DNA of 64,000 nucleotides, from positions 1-64,000 of the forward strand of contig VANK01000002.1 of the NCBI GenBank assembly GCA_008682415.1, in the 5' to 3' direction. This document shows positions 26,279 through 34,661 of the stretch, piece after piece; within the stretch, counting starts at the first letter, position 1; every line of letters starts with the position of its first letter. Origin of the DNA: Acidobacteria bacterium AB60. GTDB taxonomy: Bacteria; Acidobacteriota; Terriglobia; Terriglobales; Acidobacteriaceae. The notes below the pieces were generated by a model. That model was not told where the DNA came from and made no database searches. It saw nothing but the letters and a program-made list of their open reading frames with translations. Made by a program: the position numbers and the translations under genes.

Positions 26279-27358
26279 ATGGCTACTCAAACCCAAGCAC
26301 GTCCTCTCGACATGGACAAACTCAATGCCCTGCTCGGCCAAGCCGTGGGCGACATGGGTGCAGCCCTTCACGCTGCTCTAATCGTTATCGGCGACAAGCT
26401 CGACCTCTATCGCGCCATGGGGGCTGGAGATAAATTCACTCCAGCCGAACTCGCACGCCGCACAGGGACCGCCGAACGTTACGTCCGCGAGTGGCTTAAC
26501 GCCAGCGCAGCATCGAAGTATGTCGAATATGACCCCGCTACAGAAACGTACTACATGACCCCTGAGCAATCCTTCGCGCTCGCGCAAGACGACAGTGCCG
26601 TACACTTGCCCGGGTTCTATCACATGGTCGCGTCATGCATGAAAGACGAAGAAAAACTGACGGAGACGTTCCGCACCGGCAGAGGTTTCGGCTGGCATGA
26701 GCACGAGAAGGGCCTGTTTAACGGGTGTGAACGCTTCTTCCGCCCGGGCTACCTCGCCAACCTGACGACTAGCTGGATCCCGGCTCTTGATGGCGTCGAG
26801 GCGAGACTGAAGAATGGTTGTCGCGTAGCCGACGTCGGCTGCGGGCACGGAGCATCGACGTTACTGATGGCTCAGACCTACCCCAAGTCAGAGTTCTTTG
26901 GCTTCGATTATCACGACGCTTCGATCGCTACCGCGCGCGAAAAGGCGAAAAAGGCCGGCGTTGAAGAACGCGTGCACTTCGACATTGCCCCAGCCAAGTC
27001 CTTCCCCGGCAAAGGCTACGATTTCGTCGCCTGCTTCGATTGTCTGCATGACATGGGCGACCCGGCCGGAGCCGCCGGCCACGTTTATGAAGCATTGGCA
27101 TCGGACGGCACATGGATGATCGTAGAGCCGATCGCCGGCGATGAGGTCGAGGCCAATCTGAACCCAGTGGGTCGCATCTATTACTCTGCGTCAACAGTGA
27201 TCTGTGTTCCAGCCTCGCTTTCCCAAGAGGTCGGCGCAGGATTAGGCGCACAGGCCGGTGAGAAAAGAATAGGCCAAGCTGTAACCGCGGGAGGATTCAC
27301 GCACTTCCGTCGTGCGACTGAAACGCCTTTCAACATGGTCTTTGAGGCGAGGCGCTAG
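26279..27358 (+). CDS. Class I SAM-dependent methyltransferase with N-terminal winged helix
   Basis: A 359-residue protein. The N-terminal helix-turn-helix dimerisation part (about 20-95) has DLYRAMGAGDKFTPAELARRTGTAERYVREWLNASA. The methyltransferase domain (about 165-330) has the SAM-binding VADVGCGHGASTLLMA (motif I), FFGFDYHDASI and CFDCLHDMGDP. The layout matches the Rv2258c-like / Methyltransf_25 family. An AAGGAGGAA site lies 8 bases before the ATG. The substrate is unknown. It is convergent with the cupin gene, with a hairpin between them. Confidence 0.9.
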   Translation: MATQTQARPLDMDKLNALLGQAVGDMGAALHAALIVIGDKLDLYRAMGAGDKFTPAELARRTGTAERYVREWLNASAASKYVEYDPATETYYMTPEQSFALAQDDSAVHLPGFYHMVASCMKDEEKLTETFRTGRGFGWHEHEKGLFNGCERFFRPGYLANLTTSWIPALDGVEARLKNGCRVADVGCGHGASTLLMAQTYPKSEFFGFDYHDASIATAREKAKKAGVEERVHFDIAPAKSFPGKGYDFVACFDCLHDMGDPAGAAGHVYEALASDGTWMIVEPIAGDEVEANLNPVGRIYYSASTVICVPASLSQEVGAGLGAQAGEKRIGQAVTAGGFTHFRRATETPFNMVFEARR

Positions 27359-27540
27359 GCATCGCTCACTGAGGAAACGGCCGAACTTCATCACTCACCC
27401 CGTAGATGCAGTTCCGGACACACAGGTATCACAGACCTAGGTCTTCGCCGCGTTCAGGTCGCCTCGGTCAGAAGTGTGCCTTTTTCAGCCCCCCACCCGG
27501 TAACCGGGTCCACGGAAGGCGAAAGAACGGAAAAGGAAGA

Positions 27541-27560
27541 ATGGGCGACAATCCGCCCAT
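27541..27560. terminator. Bidirectional hairpin between convergent genes
   Basis: ATGGGCG, a 6-base loop and CGCCCAT form a 7-bp GC-rich stem, followed on the plus strand by GGCTTTT. The right end is 6 bp from the 3' end of the cupin gene and 180 bp after the methyltransferase stop, a fitting position for a shared terminator. Confidence 0.55.
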
Positions 27561-27565
27561 GGCTT

Positions 27566-28126
27566 TTACTGAGCGGGAAATTTGAGCGGTCCCGTGCGAA
27601 TGATCCCGAACTTCTCTCGTAGAGCAGCCGTTCTGGATTGAAACGCAGCAAGATCAACTCGAGGCTTTTCTTCTCGTGTCTTTAGGGGGATTGCGACCGA
27701 AAGAAAATACCTCTCAATTCCGGAGGGAGCGAACACATTCAGGATTCGTCCTCGTGACGTTCCCATATTTGTCCATCTATGGGGCACATCCCGTGGACCA
27801 TAGAAATAGGTCCCTGGACCACCGGTTATCGTCTTGTCGCCAACTGTGATTTCGTAAAGCCCATCGATGACGTAGAACGATTCGTCTTCGTTGAGGTGCT
27901 TGTGGAATGGCACGCCTTCCCGAGGTGAGTTCTCATTCAGCATCCACGTGCAGGTATGTCCGGTGTCGTCGCCGACAGCCTTAATTGTCAGCAGATGTCC
28001 CGGGTACCAATACCATTTCTCATCGTCCTCCTTCGATCCACCTGGCTGCAGAGCAAACGAGACGACCGGAACCATGCTGGGGAAAGCAAACACGCCTGTT
28101 CCCAACAATGTTCTGCGATCGAGCAT
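27566..28126 (-). CDS. Exported cupin-domain protein
   Basis: A 186-residue protein. The start is set at ATG 28126, where GGAGG lies 5 bases upstream; the frame runs open to 28243 without a better site. The N-terminus MLDRRTLLGTGVFAFPSM resembles a twin-arginine signal. The cupin barrel is visible as VPFHKHLNEDESFYVIDGLYEITVGD (motif 1, with both His and the Glu) and GPRDVPHRWTNMG (motif 2, with its His). Metal binding is therefore likely. The substrate is unknown. Confidence 0.85.
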   Translation of the reverse strand: MLDRRTLLGTGVFAFPSMVPVVSFALQPGGSKEDDEKWYWYPGHLLTIKAVGDDTGHTCTWMLNENSPREGVPFHKHLNEDESFYVIDGLYEITVGDKTITGGPGTYFYGPRDVPHRWTNMGTSRGRILNVFAPSGIERYFLSVAIPLKTREEKPRVDLAAFQSRTAALREKFGIIRTGPLKFPAQ

Positions 28127-28368
28127 GGTGCCTCCAAAAAAGCAAACTGTGCTTTGGATATTACACGCCACGATCTTGCCTTGCAGAAGGGCGAACTTTC
28201 CATTCCGGGCAGATTGCCGTTGACCGGCTCCTGATTTCGCCATCAGGCAAGCCTCAGGCGGTCCGTTGGTCTATTGTTCGGGGCGGTTAACCGGCGATTC
28301 CGTCGAAAATCATCTCTGAGAAACGGATTCATGTGAGTGATGTGTTCGTAGCGGTCAGGCGCAGGTCA

Positions 28369-28518
28369 TTAGCCGAACTTCTTCAGTTGTCTGGCCAGAT
28401 ATCGGGCGCGATGCATTAGGACTTGTGGTTCGAAGCCGTTACCCTGTTCGATACAAGAAATGGCTTCGTGCAAGATCTTCCAGACCAGGCGGCAGAGGTG
28501 TTGAGCGATGGCCCAGAC
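28369..28518 (-). pseudogene. IS110-family transposase, C-terminal remnant
   Basis: The minus strand reads VWAIAQHLCRLVWKILHEAI, then SCIEQGN, MHRARYLARQLKKFG and a stop. This is the conserved C-terminal end of IS110-type transposases (AIAHRLCRLIWKILHDG, YIEQG, LRKLG). The remaining 5' part is absent: homology stops 9 bp before the left edge of repeat B at 28528. It is a truncated insertion element. Confidence 0.7.
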
Positions 28519-28602
28519 TGCAGGTCACTCCCCAACTGCACCGCGACTCAGTTCGTGCAACTGACGCTCAGCGGAAATCATTCTACTCCCCGGAGTGGCC
28601 CG

Positions 28603-29064
28603 ATGGCAGCTTCTTTACGTGACCTCGAACACGCAGCTCAGCTTCAGTTCGTCCGCGCTCAAAAGGCCGAGCAGAAGGCAGAGGATATCCAGCACGCTCT
28701 GAATCTGATGCTCAACCTAGGATTTGAACGATTCCACACGGCGCTGACCATGGACGGTGCAGTTCACGAGTTCGACCTTGGAGTCGTCAGGAATTTTTCC
28801 GCACCCGATGGGTTCGACATGCCACCCGTTCCAAAGAGCACACGCACTCGACGAATTGTTCTCTGGAGGACGGCGTTCCCTCAAGGCCATCTCTACGCGT
28901 CAGCATTCCACGAACCCGAATTCCGGTCGCTGCCGAGACATTTGGAACTGGGAAGTGAACTTCGAAATCTTCTAGAGGAAGCTGCAAAAAAGCTTCCAGC
29001 CGGAAGGCCGTTCCTGATCAAGAGTGATCCTGCTCAGAAGCCATCACAGTTAAATGAGTCCTGA
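28603..29064 (+). CDS. Small protein of unknown function, first gene of the duplicated cassette (copy B)
   Basis: A 153-residue homolog of the protein at 570. The first 57 residues differ at only a few positions; the rest keeps the blocks RRIVLWRT, YASAFH, EFRSLP and GSELRNLLEE while the intervening segments differ. The frame continues upstream to 28423, but ATG 28603 aligns with copy A and shares the GGAG site, so the upstream part (which runs antisense to the IS110 remnant) is not used. A 54-bp gap separates it from the nuclease gene. Confidence 0.75.
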   Translation: MAASLRDLEHAAQLQFVRAQKAEQKAEDIQHALNLMLNLGFERFHTALTMDGAVHEFDLGVVRNFSAPDGFDMPPVPKSTRTRRIVLWRTAFPQGHLYASAFHEPEFRSLPRHLELGSELRNLLEEAAKKLPAGRPFLIKSDPAQKPSQLNES

Positions 29065-29118
29065 TCAACGCTACAATTCGCCAGACTTGAAGAACTTCGA
29101 ATCGGAGATCTGAACAAC

Positions 29119-30147
29119 TTGAGCAAAATCATCGATCCCCTGCTACAGGAACCAGAAGAAGCGGGTTTCTCCGAAATTGTGCGAATGATCGGCACTACCC
29201 GGCAGCGGGCAATGCAGGCTGTCAATACCACCCTTATCGATCTCTACTGGAAGATCGGGGAGATGATCAGTCGCCGGGTAGCCTCTGCTGAGTGGGGTGA
29301 AGGCGCGGTCGACCGCCTGGCCCGCTACATCGCACTGCAGGAGCCGGGTATCCGCGGCTTCTCGCGCCCTAACCTCTTTCGCATGAAGCTCTTCTATGAG
29401 ACCTATCAGGAAAACGAAATTGTCTCGGCACTGCTGAGACAGTTGCCATGGACGCATCACGTCATCATCTTGGGCCAGACCAAGAGACCCGAGGATCGCG
29501 AATTCTATCTACGAATGGCGACCCAGGAGAGCTGGTCCAGCCGGCAGTTGGAGCGCCAGATTCGGGCTGCTCTGTTCGAGCGGACCGTGCTCGCGCCCCC
29601 AAAAGTCTCGGCAGTGATGAGACAAACTCATCCGGAAGCGCTGTCCATCTTCCGCGACAGTTACGCGCTAGAGTTCCTCGAACTGTGCCAGACCCACACG
29701 GAAGAGGATTTGCATCGCGGCCTCCTCAAGAGCCTGCGAGAGTTTCTTATCGAGCTAGGCCGCGATTTCTGCTTCATTGGCTCAGAGGTTCCCCTGCAGG
29801 TGGGAAATCGGGATTTCGCGCTGGATCTGCTCTTCTTCCATCGCGGGCTCAACTGCTTGGTGGCCATCGAACTGAAAGTGGGTCGCTTCGAGCCCGAATA
29901 CCTGGGTAAGCTGAACTTCTACCTGGAGACATTGGACCGTGACGTGCGCAAGCCGCACGAGCGCCCCACACTGGGCCTGCTGCTTTGCGCCTCGAAAGAT
30001 GATGAGGTGGTCGAGTATGCTCTCAGCCGCAGCCTCAGCCCCGCTATGATCGCCGAATACCAGACGCAGCTCCCAGATAAACGGATGCTGGCTGCCCGAC
30101 TTCGCGAGTTCTACATGCAGCAAGCCGGAGAGGCAGAAACACCGTGA
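29119..30147 (+). CDS. DUF1016 (YhcG-type) PDDEXK nuclease family protein, copy B
   Basis: A 342-residue protein, the same length as copy A. It starts at TTG with GGAG 12 bases upstream. The two proteins are about 85 percent alike by eye in the N-terminal domain and nearly identical from LREFLIELGRDFCFIG to the end. The PD-(D/E)xK core DFALDLLFF...AIELK is intact. Both copies therefore look functional. The general family comments given for copy A apply to its role. Confidence 0.88.
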   Translation: MSKIIDPLLQEPEEAGFSEIVRMIGTTRQRAMQAVNTTLIDLYWKIGEMISRRVASAEWGEGAVDRLARYIALQEPGIRGFSRPNLFRMKLFYETYQENEIVSALLRQLPWTHHVIILGQTKRPEDREFYLRMATQESWSSRQLERQIRAALFERTVLAPPKVSAVMRQTHPEALSIFRDSYALEFLELCQTHTEEDLHRGLLKSLREFLIELGRDFCFIGSEVPLQVGNRDFALDLLFFHRGLNCLVAIELKVGRFEPEYLGKLNFYLETLDRDVRKPHERPTLGLLLCASKDDEVVEYALSRSLSPAMIAEYQTQLPDKRMLAARLREFYMQQAGEAETP

Positions 30148-30297
30148 CTCTTGCAGGGCCGCAAGTCAATTCACTGCTCGAAACTCCGGGCGAGATGCCC
30201 GCTTCCTAGCGTGCATCAGGCGGAATTCATCCCTCGATGGATAGCTCGGACCACCGGTTCCTGGGCAGGAACATCTAGAGAGAAAGGAGATCACATC

Positions 30298-30624
30298 ATG
30301 CCGAAATTCATTACGATCGGATACGGCGACCGGGCCGGGTATGATCGCACTTCCTCGCCTATAAGAGACGCCGCTCATGCACAGGACGCGAAATTGCGCT
30401 CAGAAGGGGCATTGATAGGGGTTGCCGGCACACCGGTACAGGTTAGTAATCCGGATGGGATTCGTGTTGAGACCCGTAACGGTCCCTTTATGTCTTCCGC
30501 CTTGCCAATCGCCGGCTTCGCAGTAATCGAAGCTGCCGACTTGGCCGACGCCATCGAAAAGGTCTCGCGCGTCCCATGCGCCGTGGCGCATGGCGTCGTC
30601 GAAGTTTGGCCACTGAAGTCCTGA
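30298..30624 (+). CDS. YCII-related small protein
   Basis: A 108-residue protein starting MPKFITIGYGDRAGYDRT, with AAGGAGATC before the ATG. The ferredoxin-like YCII pattern is visible: an N-terminal strand, HAQDAKLRSEGALIGVAGTPVQV, then SALPIAGFAVIEAADLADAIEKVSRVPCAVAHGVVEVWPL. YCII proteins of this type are often encoded near ECF sigma or AraC regulators; here an AraC gene follows 211 bp later. The function is unknown. Confidence 0.82.
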   Translation: MPKFITIGYGDRAGYDRTSSPIRDAAHAQDAKLRSEGALIGVAGTPVQVSNPDGIRVETRNGPFMSSALPIAGFAVIEAADLADAIEKVSRVPCAVAHGVVEVWPLKS

Positions 30625-30835
30625 TAGCTGACCCTACTCAACGATCTCCAGGTGAAGGCCCGTAGAGCCAAAAGAACCTATCATCTTGGGAAATTCCGGC
30701 TATTGCACCACCGGGGACATCTGAATCTTGCCCTTCGCGCAACAGACTGGACACCACGCTGACCATTGATTGCTGTAGAAGGCTTGGAACTCGTTGGCGT
30801 ACTTTAGAGAATGGAACGGCGATGAGGAGCGTGCC

Positions 30836-31759
30836 ATGGAAGTCAGTTCCCGGGACATGGAGAAATATCTCGCAAATCCCTCGCTCCGCATCAGCGCGGG
30901 ACCTGATTGGGAACACCTGGCTGTTCGAACCCGCCTGGAACCAGCGAACTGCCGCTACCTGCGGATTCCAGCGACCCCAGACCCATGGCTTGTACTCACA
31001 ACCGGCGGCGGACCGCGGAAGACTGAGGTCCGGAATAGAAGGGGCTGGAGCAGCGCCTTCAGCGGCCCGGGAAATCTCGCATTGACTTCGCCGGGGAAGT
31101 CTACCGAAATCCGGTGGGATCGCGGAGACGGAAGCGGAATTGAAACCATTCATGTCTGCATTGACGCGGCTCTCTTTCACCGCTTCGCAGCCGAGAACTT
31201 CGAATGCGATCCGGCCCGGATAGAGATCATCGACGGCTTCGCTCAACATGACCATCTGATCTCTTCCATCGTGAATTCTCTTGGAGATCAACTGAGAAAT
31301 CCTGAGAGGGCAGGAAGGCTCTTCGTAGATTCTGCCGCTCAAATGCTTGTCGCCCAGATCCTGCGAAAGTATTGTGCGTTTCCGCTCGGCCTTCCGAACC
31401 GGCAGGCCGGGTTAAGTGCTCGGAAGCTCCGATTTGTTAGAGACTTTGTCGACGCAGGACTGGCGGGCAAACTCACGCTGGAGGACCTTGCTGCGAGCAT
31501 TCATATGAGTGCGTATCATTTTGCGCGAACATTCAAAGCGACAACAGGCGAAACACCCCACGCCTATGTGACTCGCCTCCGTGTCGAGCGTGCTCAGGAA
31601 CTCCTTCGAACATCCTCCTCGTCTATGCCAGCCATCGCGCGACGCGTGGGTTTTTCCAGCAAGAGCCATTTTGCAGCGGTATTTCTCCGATTGACCGGAC
31701 TATCGCCTCATCGGTTTCGAGGGGCAACACGGTGTGATGAGAACGACACAGAGATGTAG
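30836..31759 (+). CDS. AraC family transcriptional regulator
   Basis: A 307-residue regulator. The N-terminal 190 residues are a divergent sensor domain. The C-terminal AraC domain (about 200-300) has two helix-turn-helix units: LTLEDLAASIHMSAYHFARTFKATTGETPHAYV and MPAIARRVGFSSKSHFAAVFLRLTGLSPHRFR. ATG 30836 with GAGGAG 7 bases upstream is preferred to the longer frame from 30794. The flanking YCII gene and the SnoaL-like gene at 32121 are possible targets. Confidence 0.9.
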   Translation: MEVSSRDMEKYLANPSLRISAGPDWEHLAVRTRLEPANCRYLRIPATPDPWLVLTTGGGPRKTEVRNRRGWSSAFSGPGNLALTSPGKSTEIRWDRGDGSGIETIHVCIDAALFHRFAAENFECDPARIEIIDGFAQHDHLISSIVNSLGDQLRNPERAGRLFVDSAAQMLVAQILRKYCAFPLGLPNRQAGLSARKLRFVRDFVDAGLAGKLTLEDLAASIHMSAYHFARTFKATTGETPHAYVTRLRVERAQELLRTSSSSMPAIARRVGFSSKSHFAAVFLRLTGLSPHRFRGATRCDENDTEM

Positions 31760-32120
31760 TCCGCAAGTCTGAGCGGAGTGATTCAAACGGGAATCGTTCC
31801 GCATCTCAGAGTTACAGCTTCGCTCCAAATCCTCTGTCTAAAGAACGCATCCTCCTCGAGCAGGCGGCCCTGCATCGGACGATGATCCATGTTCGTCCGG
31901 CTTACCACTGCTAGGCTGCCACTCTTCTTCACAAAAAAGATAAGAAGCAAGAATCCGGCCGGAGCAGCAAGTAAATGCTCCGGCAATAGCCGTATTGTCA
32001 CATCGACGCCGTGTCTGACGTGGCGCAAATGATTCTCCCTCCACCGGCGTTCGTTTGGATCCGCGCGCAGGACCGCGCCAGGTTGGGTGTCAACTCAAGA
32101 GAGGAAGATGAATAAAGCGC
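31760..32120. other. Intergenic region before the SnoaL-like gene
   Basis: 361 bp without a supported gene. A nine-codon frame starts at 32108 behind GAGGAAG and ends inside the next gene; it may be incidental. The region presumably holds the promoter for 32121. Confidence 0.35.
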
Positions 32121-32567
32121 ATGGCTCTCACACCTGAGCAGATTTCAGACCGAATCGAAATTGAGGACGTTCTTACGGGCTATTGCTATGCCGTGGACGA
32201 TCGTGAATGGGATCTATATCGAGGTTTATTTACCCATGATGCCGTCATTGACGATCGCATTACCGGAGGGATTCAGAGTGGTGTGGAGGAACACATCCAG
32301 TATCTGAGTAGGGCACTCTCCAAAGTCGTTTTGTCGCAACATGCGATTTCGACGGTTCGTATCGACTTGAGCGCCGATACAGCGCAGGTTCGCGCCCAGT
32401 GCTCTTGCCCAATGGTGGTGAAGCTCGGAGAAGCGACAAAGCATGTGTTCTTTCAGGGATTGTGGTATCGCAATTCGCTCGTCCGAACGCATGAGGGTTG
32501 GAAGATTTCCCGGCTAGTCGAAGAGGGGTATTGGACCTATAACATGCCGCCCGATTTCGCGTTCTGA
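32121..32567 (+). CDS. SnoaL-like (NTF2 fold) protein
   Basis: A 148-residue cytoplasmic protein of the SnoaL_4 type: IEDVLTGYCYAVDDREWDLYRGLFTHDAVID with the Tyr and Asp typical of the family active-site pocket, then SQHAISTVRIDLSADTAQVRAQC and EGWKISRLVEEGYW. Members act as dehydratases, isomerases or ring-hydroxylase-like subunits, so the reaction stays open. It lies 54 bp before the porin-like gene on the same strand and may be cotranscribed. Confidence 0.88.
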   Translation: MALTPEQISDRIEIEDVLTGYCYAVDDREWDLYRGLFTHDAVIDDRITGGIQSGVEEHIQYLSRALSKVVLSQHAISTVRIDLSADTAQVRAQCSCPMVVKLGEATKHVFFQGLWYRNSLVRTHEGWKISRLVEEGYWTYNMPPDFAF

Positions 32568-32621
32568 CGATCGAGATTTCCCAGTTTTGCTGATCTTCAT
32601 GTTGGATTTTGACATTAGGCG

Positions 32622-33947
32622 ATGAACACTCGATGCAAACGGATCAGAATGGCACTCGCGATCGTTGTGATCGCAGCGGGATGTACTTGCAGTACCGCCC
32701 AGGAACAAAGAAGTCCCGAAGGCACGCCGAATCCAGCCGCATCGATCGAGAGCCTGAATATCCCGGGCGGAGATGCGGCGCTTCCTCCGCTCTCGGATAG
32801 CGTCATCGATGTGAAATCCCCATTTCGTGAGATCCTGTGGCATCACGGGATTGCACTTCGAATGATCAACACCATGCGCTATGCACAGAACACGTTTCAC
32901 GCCCCTGTGCCGGAGGATGAGCAGGTCTACGTTGGTCAACATCCTTTCGAGGGTGAGATGATCAACCCAATTCTCACTTGGGATCTCCGGCAACTCGGTC
33001 TCAAGCACGCGCAGCTTGATTTGAGCGGCGTATGGCAGTGGGTGAGTTGGGAACCCGCAGGACCGAAGGCGTTCGGCCTGTGGACACTTTATATTTACAA
33101 GGAATTCGGCCGCGACCGTGTCGAAGTCAAGATTGGGTACGATTCGAACGACATTGAATTCGTGGGCATGCAGGTTGGTGGCTCAACGGCAAGCGGCGTA
33201 CAGGGAGTCTATGCCGTTTTGCCTTACGAGGTGGGAATGGCCTTCTTCCCATTGCCAGCGCCTCAATTCAACCTGAAGCTCAACACTTCTCGCCGCACCT
33301 ACTTGAAGTTCGGTCTGCAACGCAGCCTCGATGCGGCAGGAGGGCCGGCAACCGAGGCTCGCAATCACACAGGATTGCGCTTCGATCCAAAAGGTGACAA
33401 GCTGCTCACCATTGGAGAAGCTGGTTTGAGGCGTCCATCCAGCGTCTCAGAACGTGCAATATGGTTCCGTGCTGGCTACATGCACAACACCACGCGATTT
33501 CTGAATTTTGCCAGCGGCAGGTATGAGCCTGGGAATCACGGCGCATTCGCGCTGATCGATGGCCAGCTTACCAAATCTAATTTTGAGCATCTTGAGCGTG
33601 GACTCTATATTGGTGCTTCGGCAATGACAGCAGCATCTCACTTCAATGCTTACGATCGTTACTATGAGGCGAGACTGTACAAATTGGCGCCCTTCACATC
33701 CCGTCCTCTAGACGTCGCTTCCTTGGTCTCGACCTATACCGGATTCAGCAAGAGTCTCACCGATTCGCTCGTTGCGAGCGGCGCAAGCGTCTGGCGAAAG
33801 AGCGCGTCAGTCACCGGGAGCTACAACTTCCATCTCGCTCCGGGGAACTATTTGAGCTTGGGGCTCAGCTACGTTCACGGGCCGGCGATAAAGCCGCGAG
33901 TTCCAGACGCATTCACGTTCGCGGCGGTATACACCGTTTTCTTCTAA
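32622..33947 (+). CDS. OprB-like outer-membrane porin (probable)
   Basis: A 441-residue protein with an N-terminal export signal containing AAGCTCSTAQ (a possible lipobox at AAGC). The mature part alternates beta strands rich in Tyr, Trp and Gly (LDLSGVWQWVSW, LTIGEAGLRRPS, IWFRAGYMHNTTRFLNF, YLSLGLSYVHG) and ends with the terminal aromatic signature TFAAVYTVFF of outer-membrane barrels. The layout resembles OprB carbohydrate porins, also by the phrase HTGLRFDPKGDKLLTIGE. I am fairly sure of the barrel, less of the substrate. Confidence 0.7.
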   Translation: MNTRCKRIRMALAIVVIAAGCTCSTAQEQRSPEGTPNPAASIESLNIPGGDAALPPLSDSVIDVKSPFREILWHHGIALRMINTMRYAQNTFHAPVPEDEQVYVGQHPFEGEMINPILTWDLRQLGLKHAQLDLSGVWQWVSWEPAGPKAFGLWTLYIYKEFGRDRVEVKIGYDSNDIEFVGMQVGGSTASGVQGVYAVLPYEVGMAFFPLPAPQFNLKLNTSRRTYLKFGLQRSLDAAGGPATEARNHTGLRFDPKGDKLLTIGEAGLRRPSSVSERAIWFRAGYMHNTTRFLNFASGRYEPGNHGAFALIDGQLTKSNFEHLERGLYIGASAMTAASHFNAYDRYYEARLYKLAPFTSRPLDVASLVSTYTGFSKSLTDSLVASGASVWRKSASVTGSYNFHLAPGNYLSLGLSYVHGPAIKPRVPDAFTFAAVYTVFF

Positions 33948-34241
33948 GGCGTTGGCCAAATGGGTGAGACCCGTCATTTCCACGCTCTAAGCTTTTCTGG
34001 CGCTGTGCACAGAATGGCGTTGCCCTGAATCGGGCGGTTGTTCTCAGATTTCGTCTTTACCTTGAGTCCCTCGGACTGGCCGCAGAAACGATCAATCAGC
34101 GGCTCGCAGCAGTGAGGCGACTCGCGTACCCGAGGCGATCATTGCCGTCCGGCTCGGGAGGTCGTAAATGAACGTTCCCGAGATTGGGGTAAACTTCTGT
34201 CCTCCAGACAACTTAACGGATGCTCGTTAGCATCATTCAAA

Positions 34242-34472
34242 ATGGGCGTTTCCCCTACCCCATTCCCCAAATGGTGTCAAATCCAGGTGTCCAAAATCCA
34301 ACAGGTTCTCATCAAATCGTTGCTTCAGATGGCTGACCGTCGAGACATGACGCACGCCGAAATCGACCGGCTATACCGTCGCGTACTGCGCTTGATTGCG
34401 GAGTTCAGTGTCAGCAAATCAGACGACGAAAATGTCGTCAGCAAATCGGACGATGAGAACGTTGCGGCATAG
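34242..34472 (+). CDS. Small hypothetical protein with C-terminal acidic duplication
   Basis: A 76-codon frame; ATG 34329 (MADRRDMTHAEIDRLYRRVLRLIAEF) is a likelier start and gives 47 residues. The C-terminus is a tandem duplication of VSKSDDEN, matched by a near-exact 27-bp DNA repeat. A hairpin follows 7 bp after the stop. There is no strong ribosome binding site. I do not recognise it and call it only tentatively. Confidence 0.35.
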   Translation: MGVSPTPFPKWCQIQVSKIQQVLIKSLLQMADRRDMTHAEIDRLYRRVLRLIAEFSVSKSDDENVVSKSDDENVAA

Positions 34473-34479
34473 AAAAATC

Positions 34480-34510
34480 CCCCTTGCAATCGCCATTCAA
34501 TCGCAAGGGG
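34480..34510 (+). terminator. Rho-independent-like hairpin
   Basis: CCCCTTGC, a 15-base spacer and GCAAGGGG form an 8-bp stem followed by TTGG. The T-tract is weak. It lies directly after the small frame ending at 34472. Confidence 0.5.
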
Positions 34511-34661
34511 TTGGAAAGGGAAACCGCCTGATGTGGGAGCCGAACCTTCCGAGTTGCATCACGGGTTGACCCTATTCTCCTTTCAGTTACAAAAGCTGGC
34601 TGTGATCCTAATCACAAGTGAAATACGGCTTTGAAGGCACCATCTGAGGATGGGAGTCCGT

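Larger units (their letters stand above)
28528..30237 (+). repeat. Dispersed 1.7-kb direct repeat, copy B (two-gene cassette)
   Basis: Homologous to 496-2219 from CTCCCCAACTG to TCATCCCTCGA, including the non-coding leader and tail. The left edge sits next to an IS110 remnant. The same orientation as copy A means recombination between the two would delete or invert nothing but excise about 28 kb. Confidence 0.9.

Noticed and set aside
30638-31342. A 234-codon minus-strand frame opposite the AraC gene
   Set aside because: It is antisense to a clear AraC regulator and has no start signal or domain.
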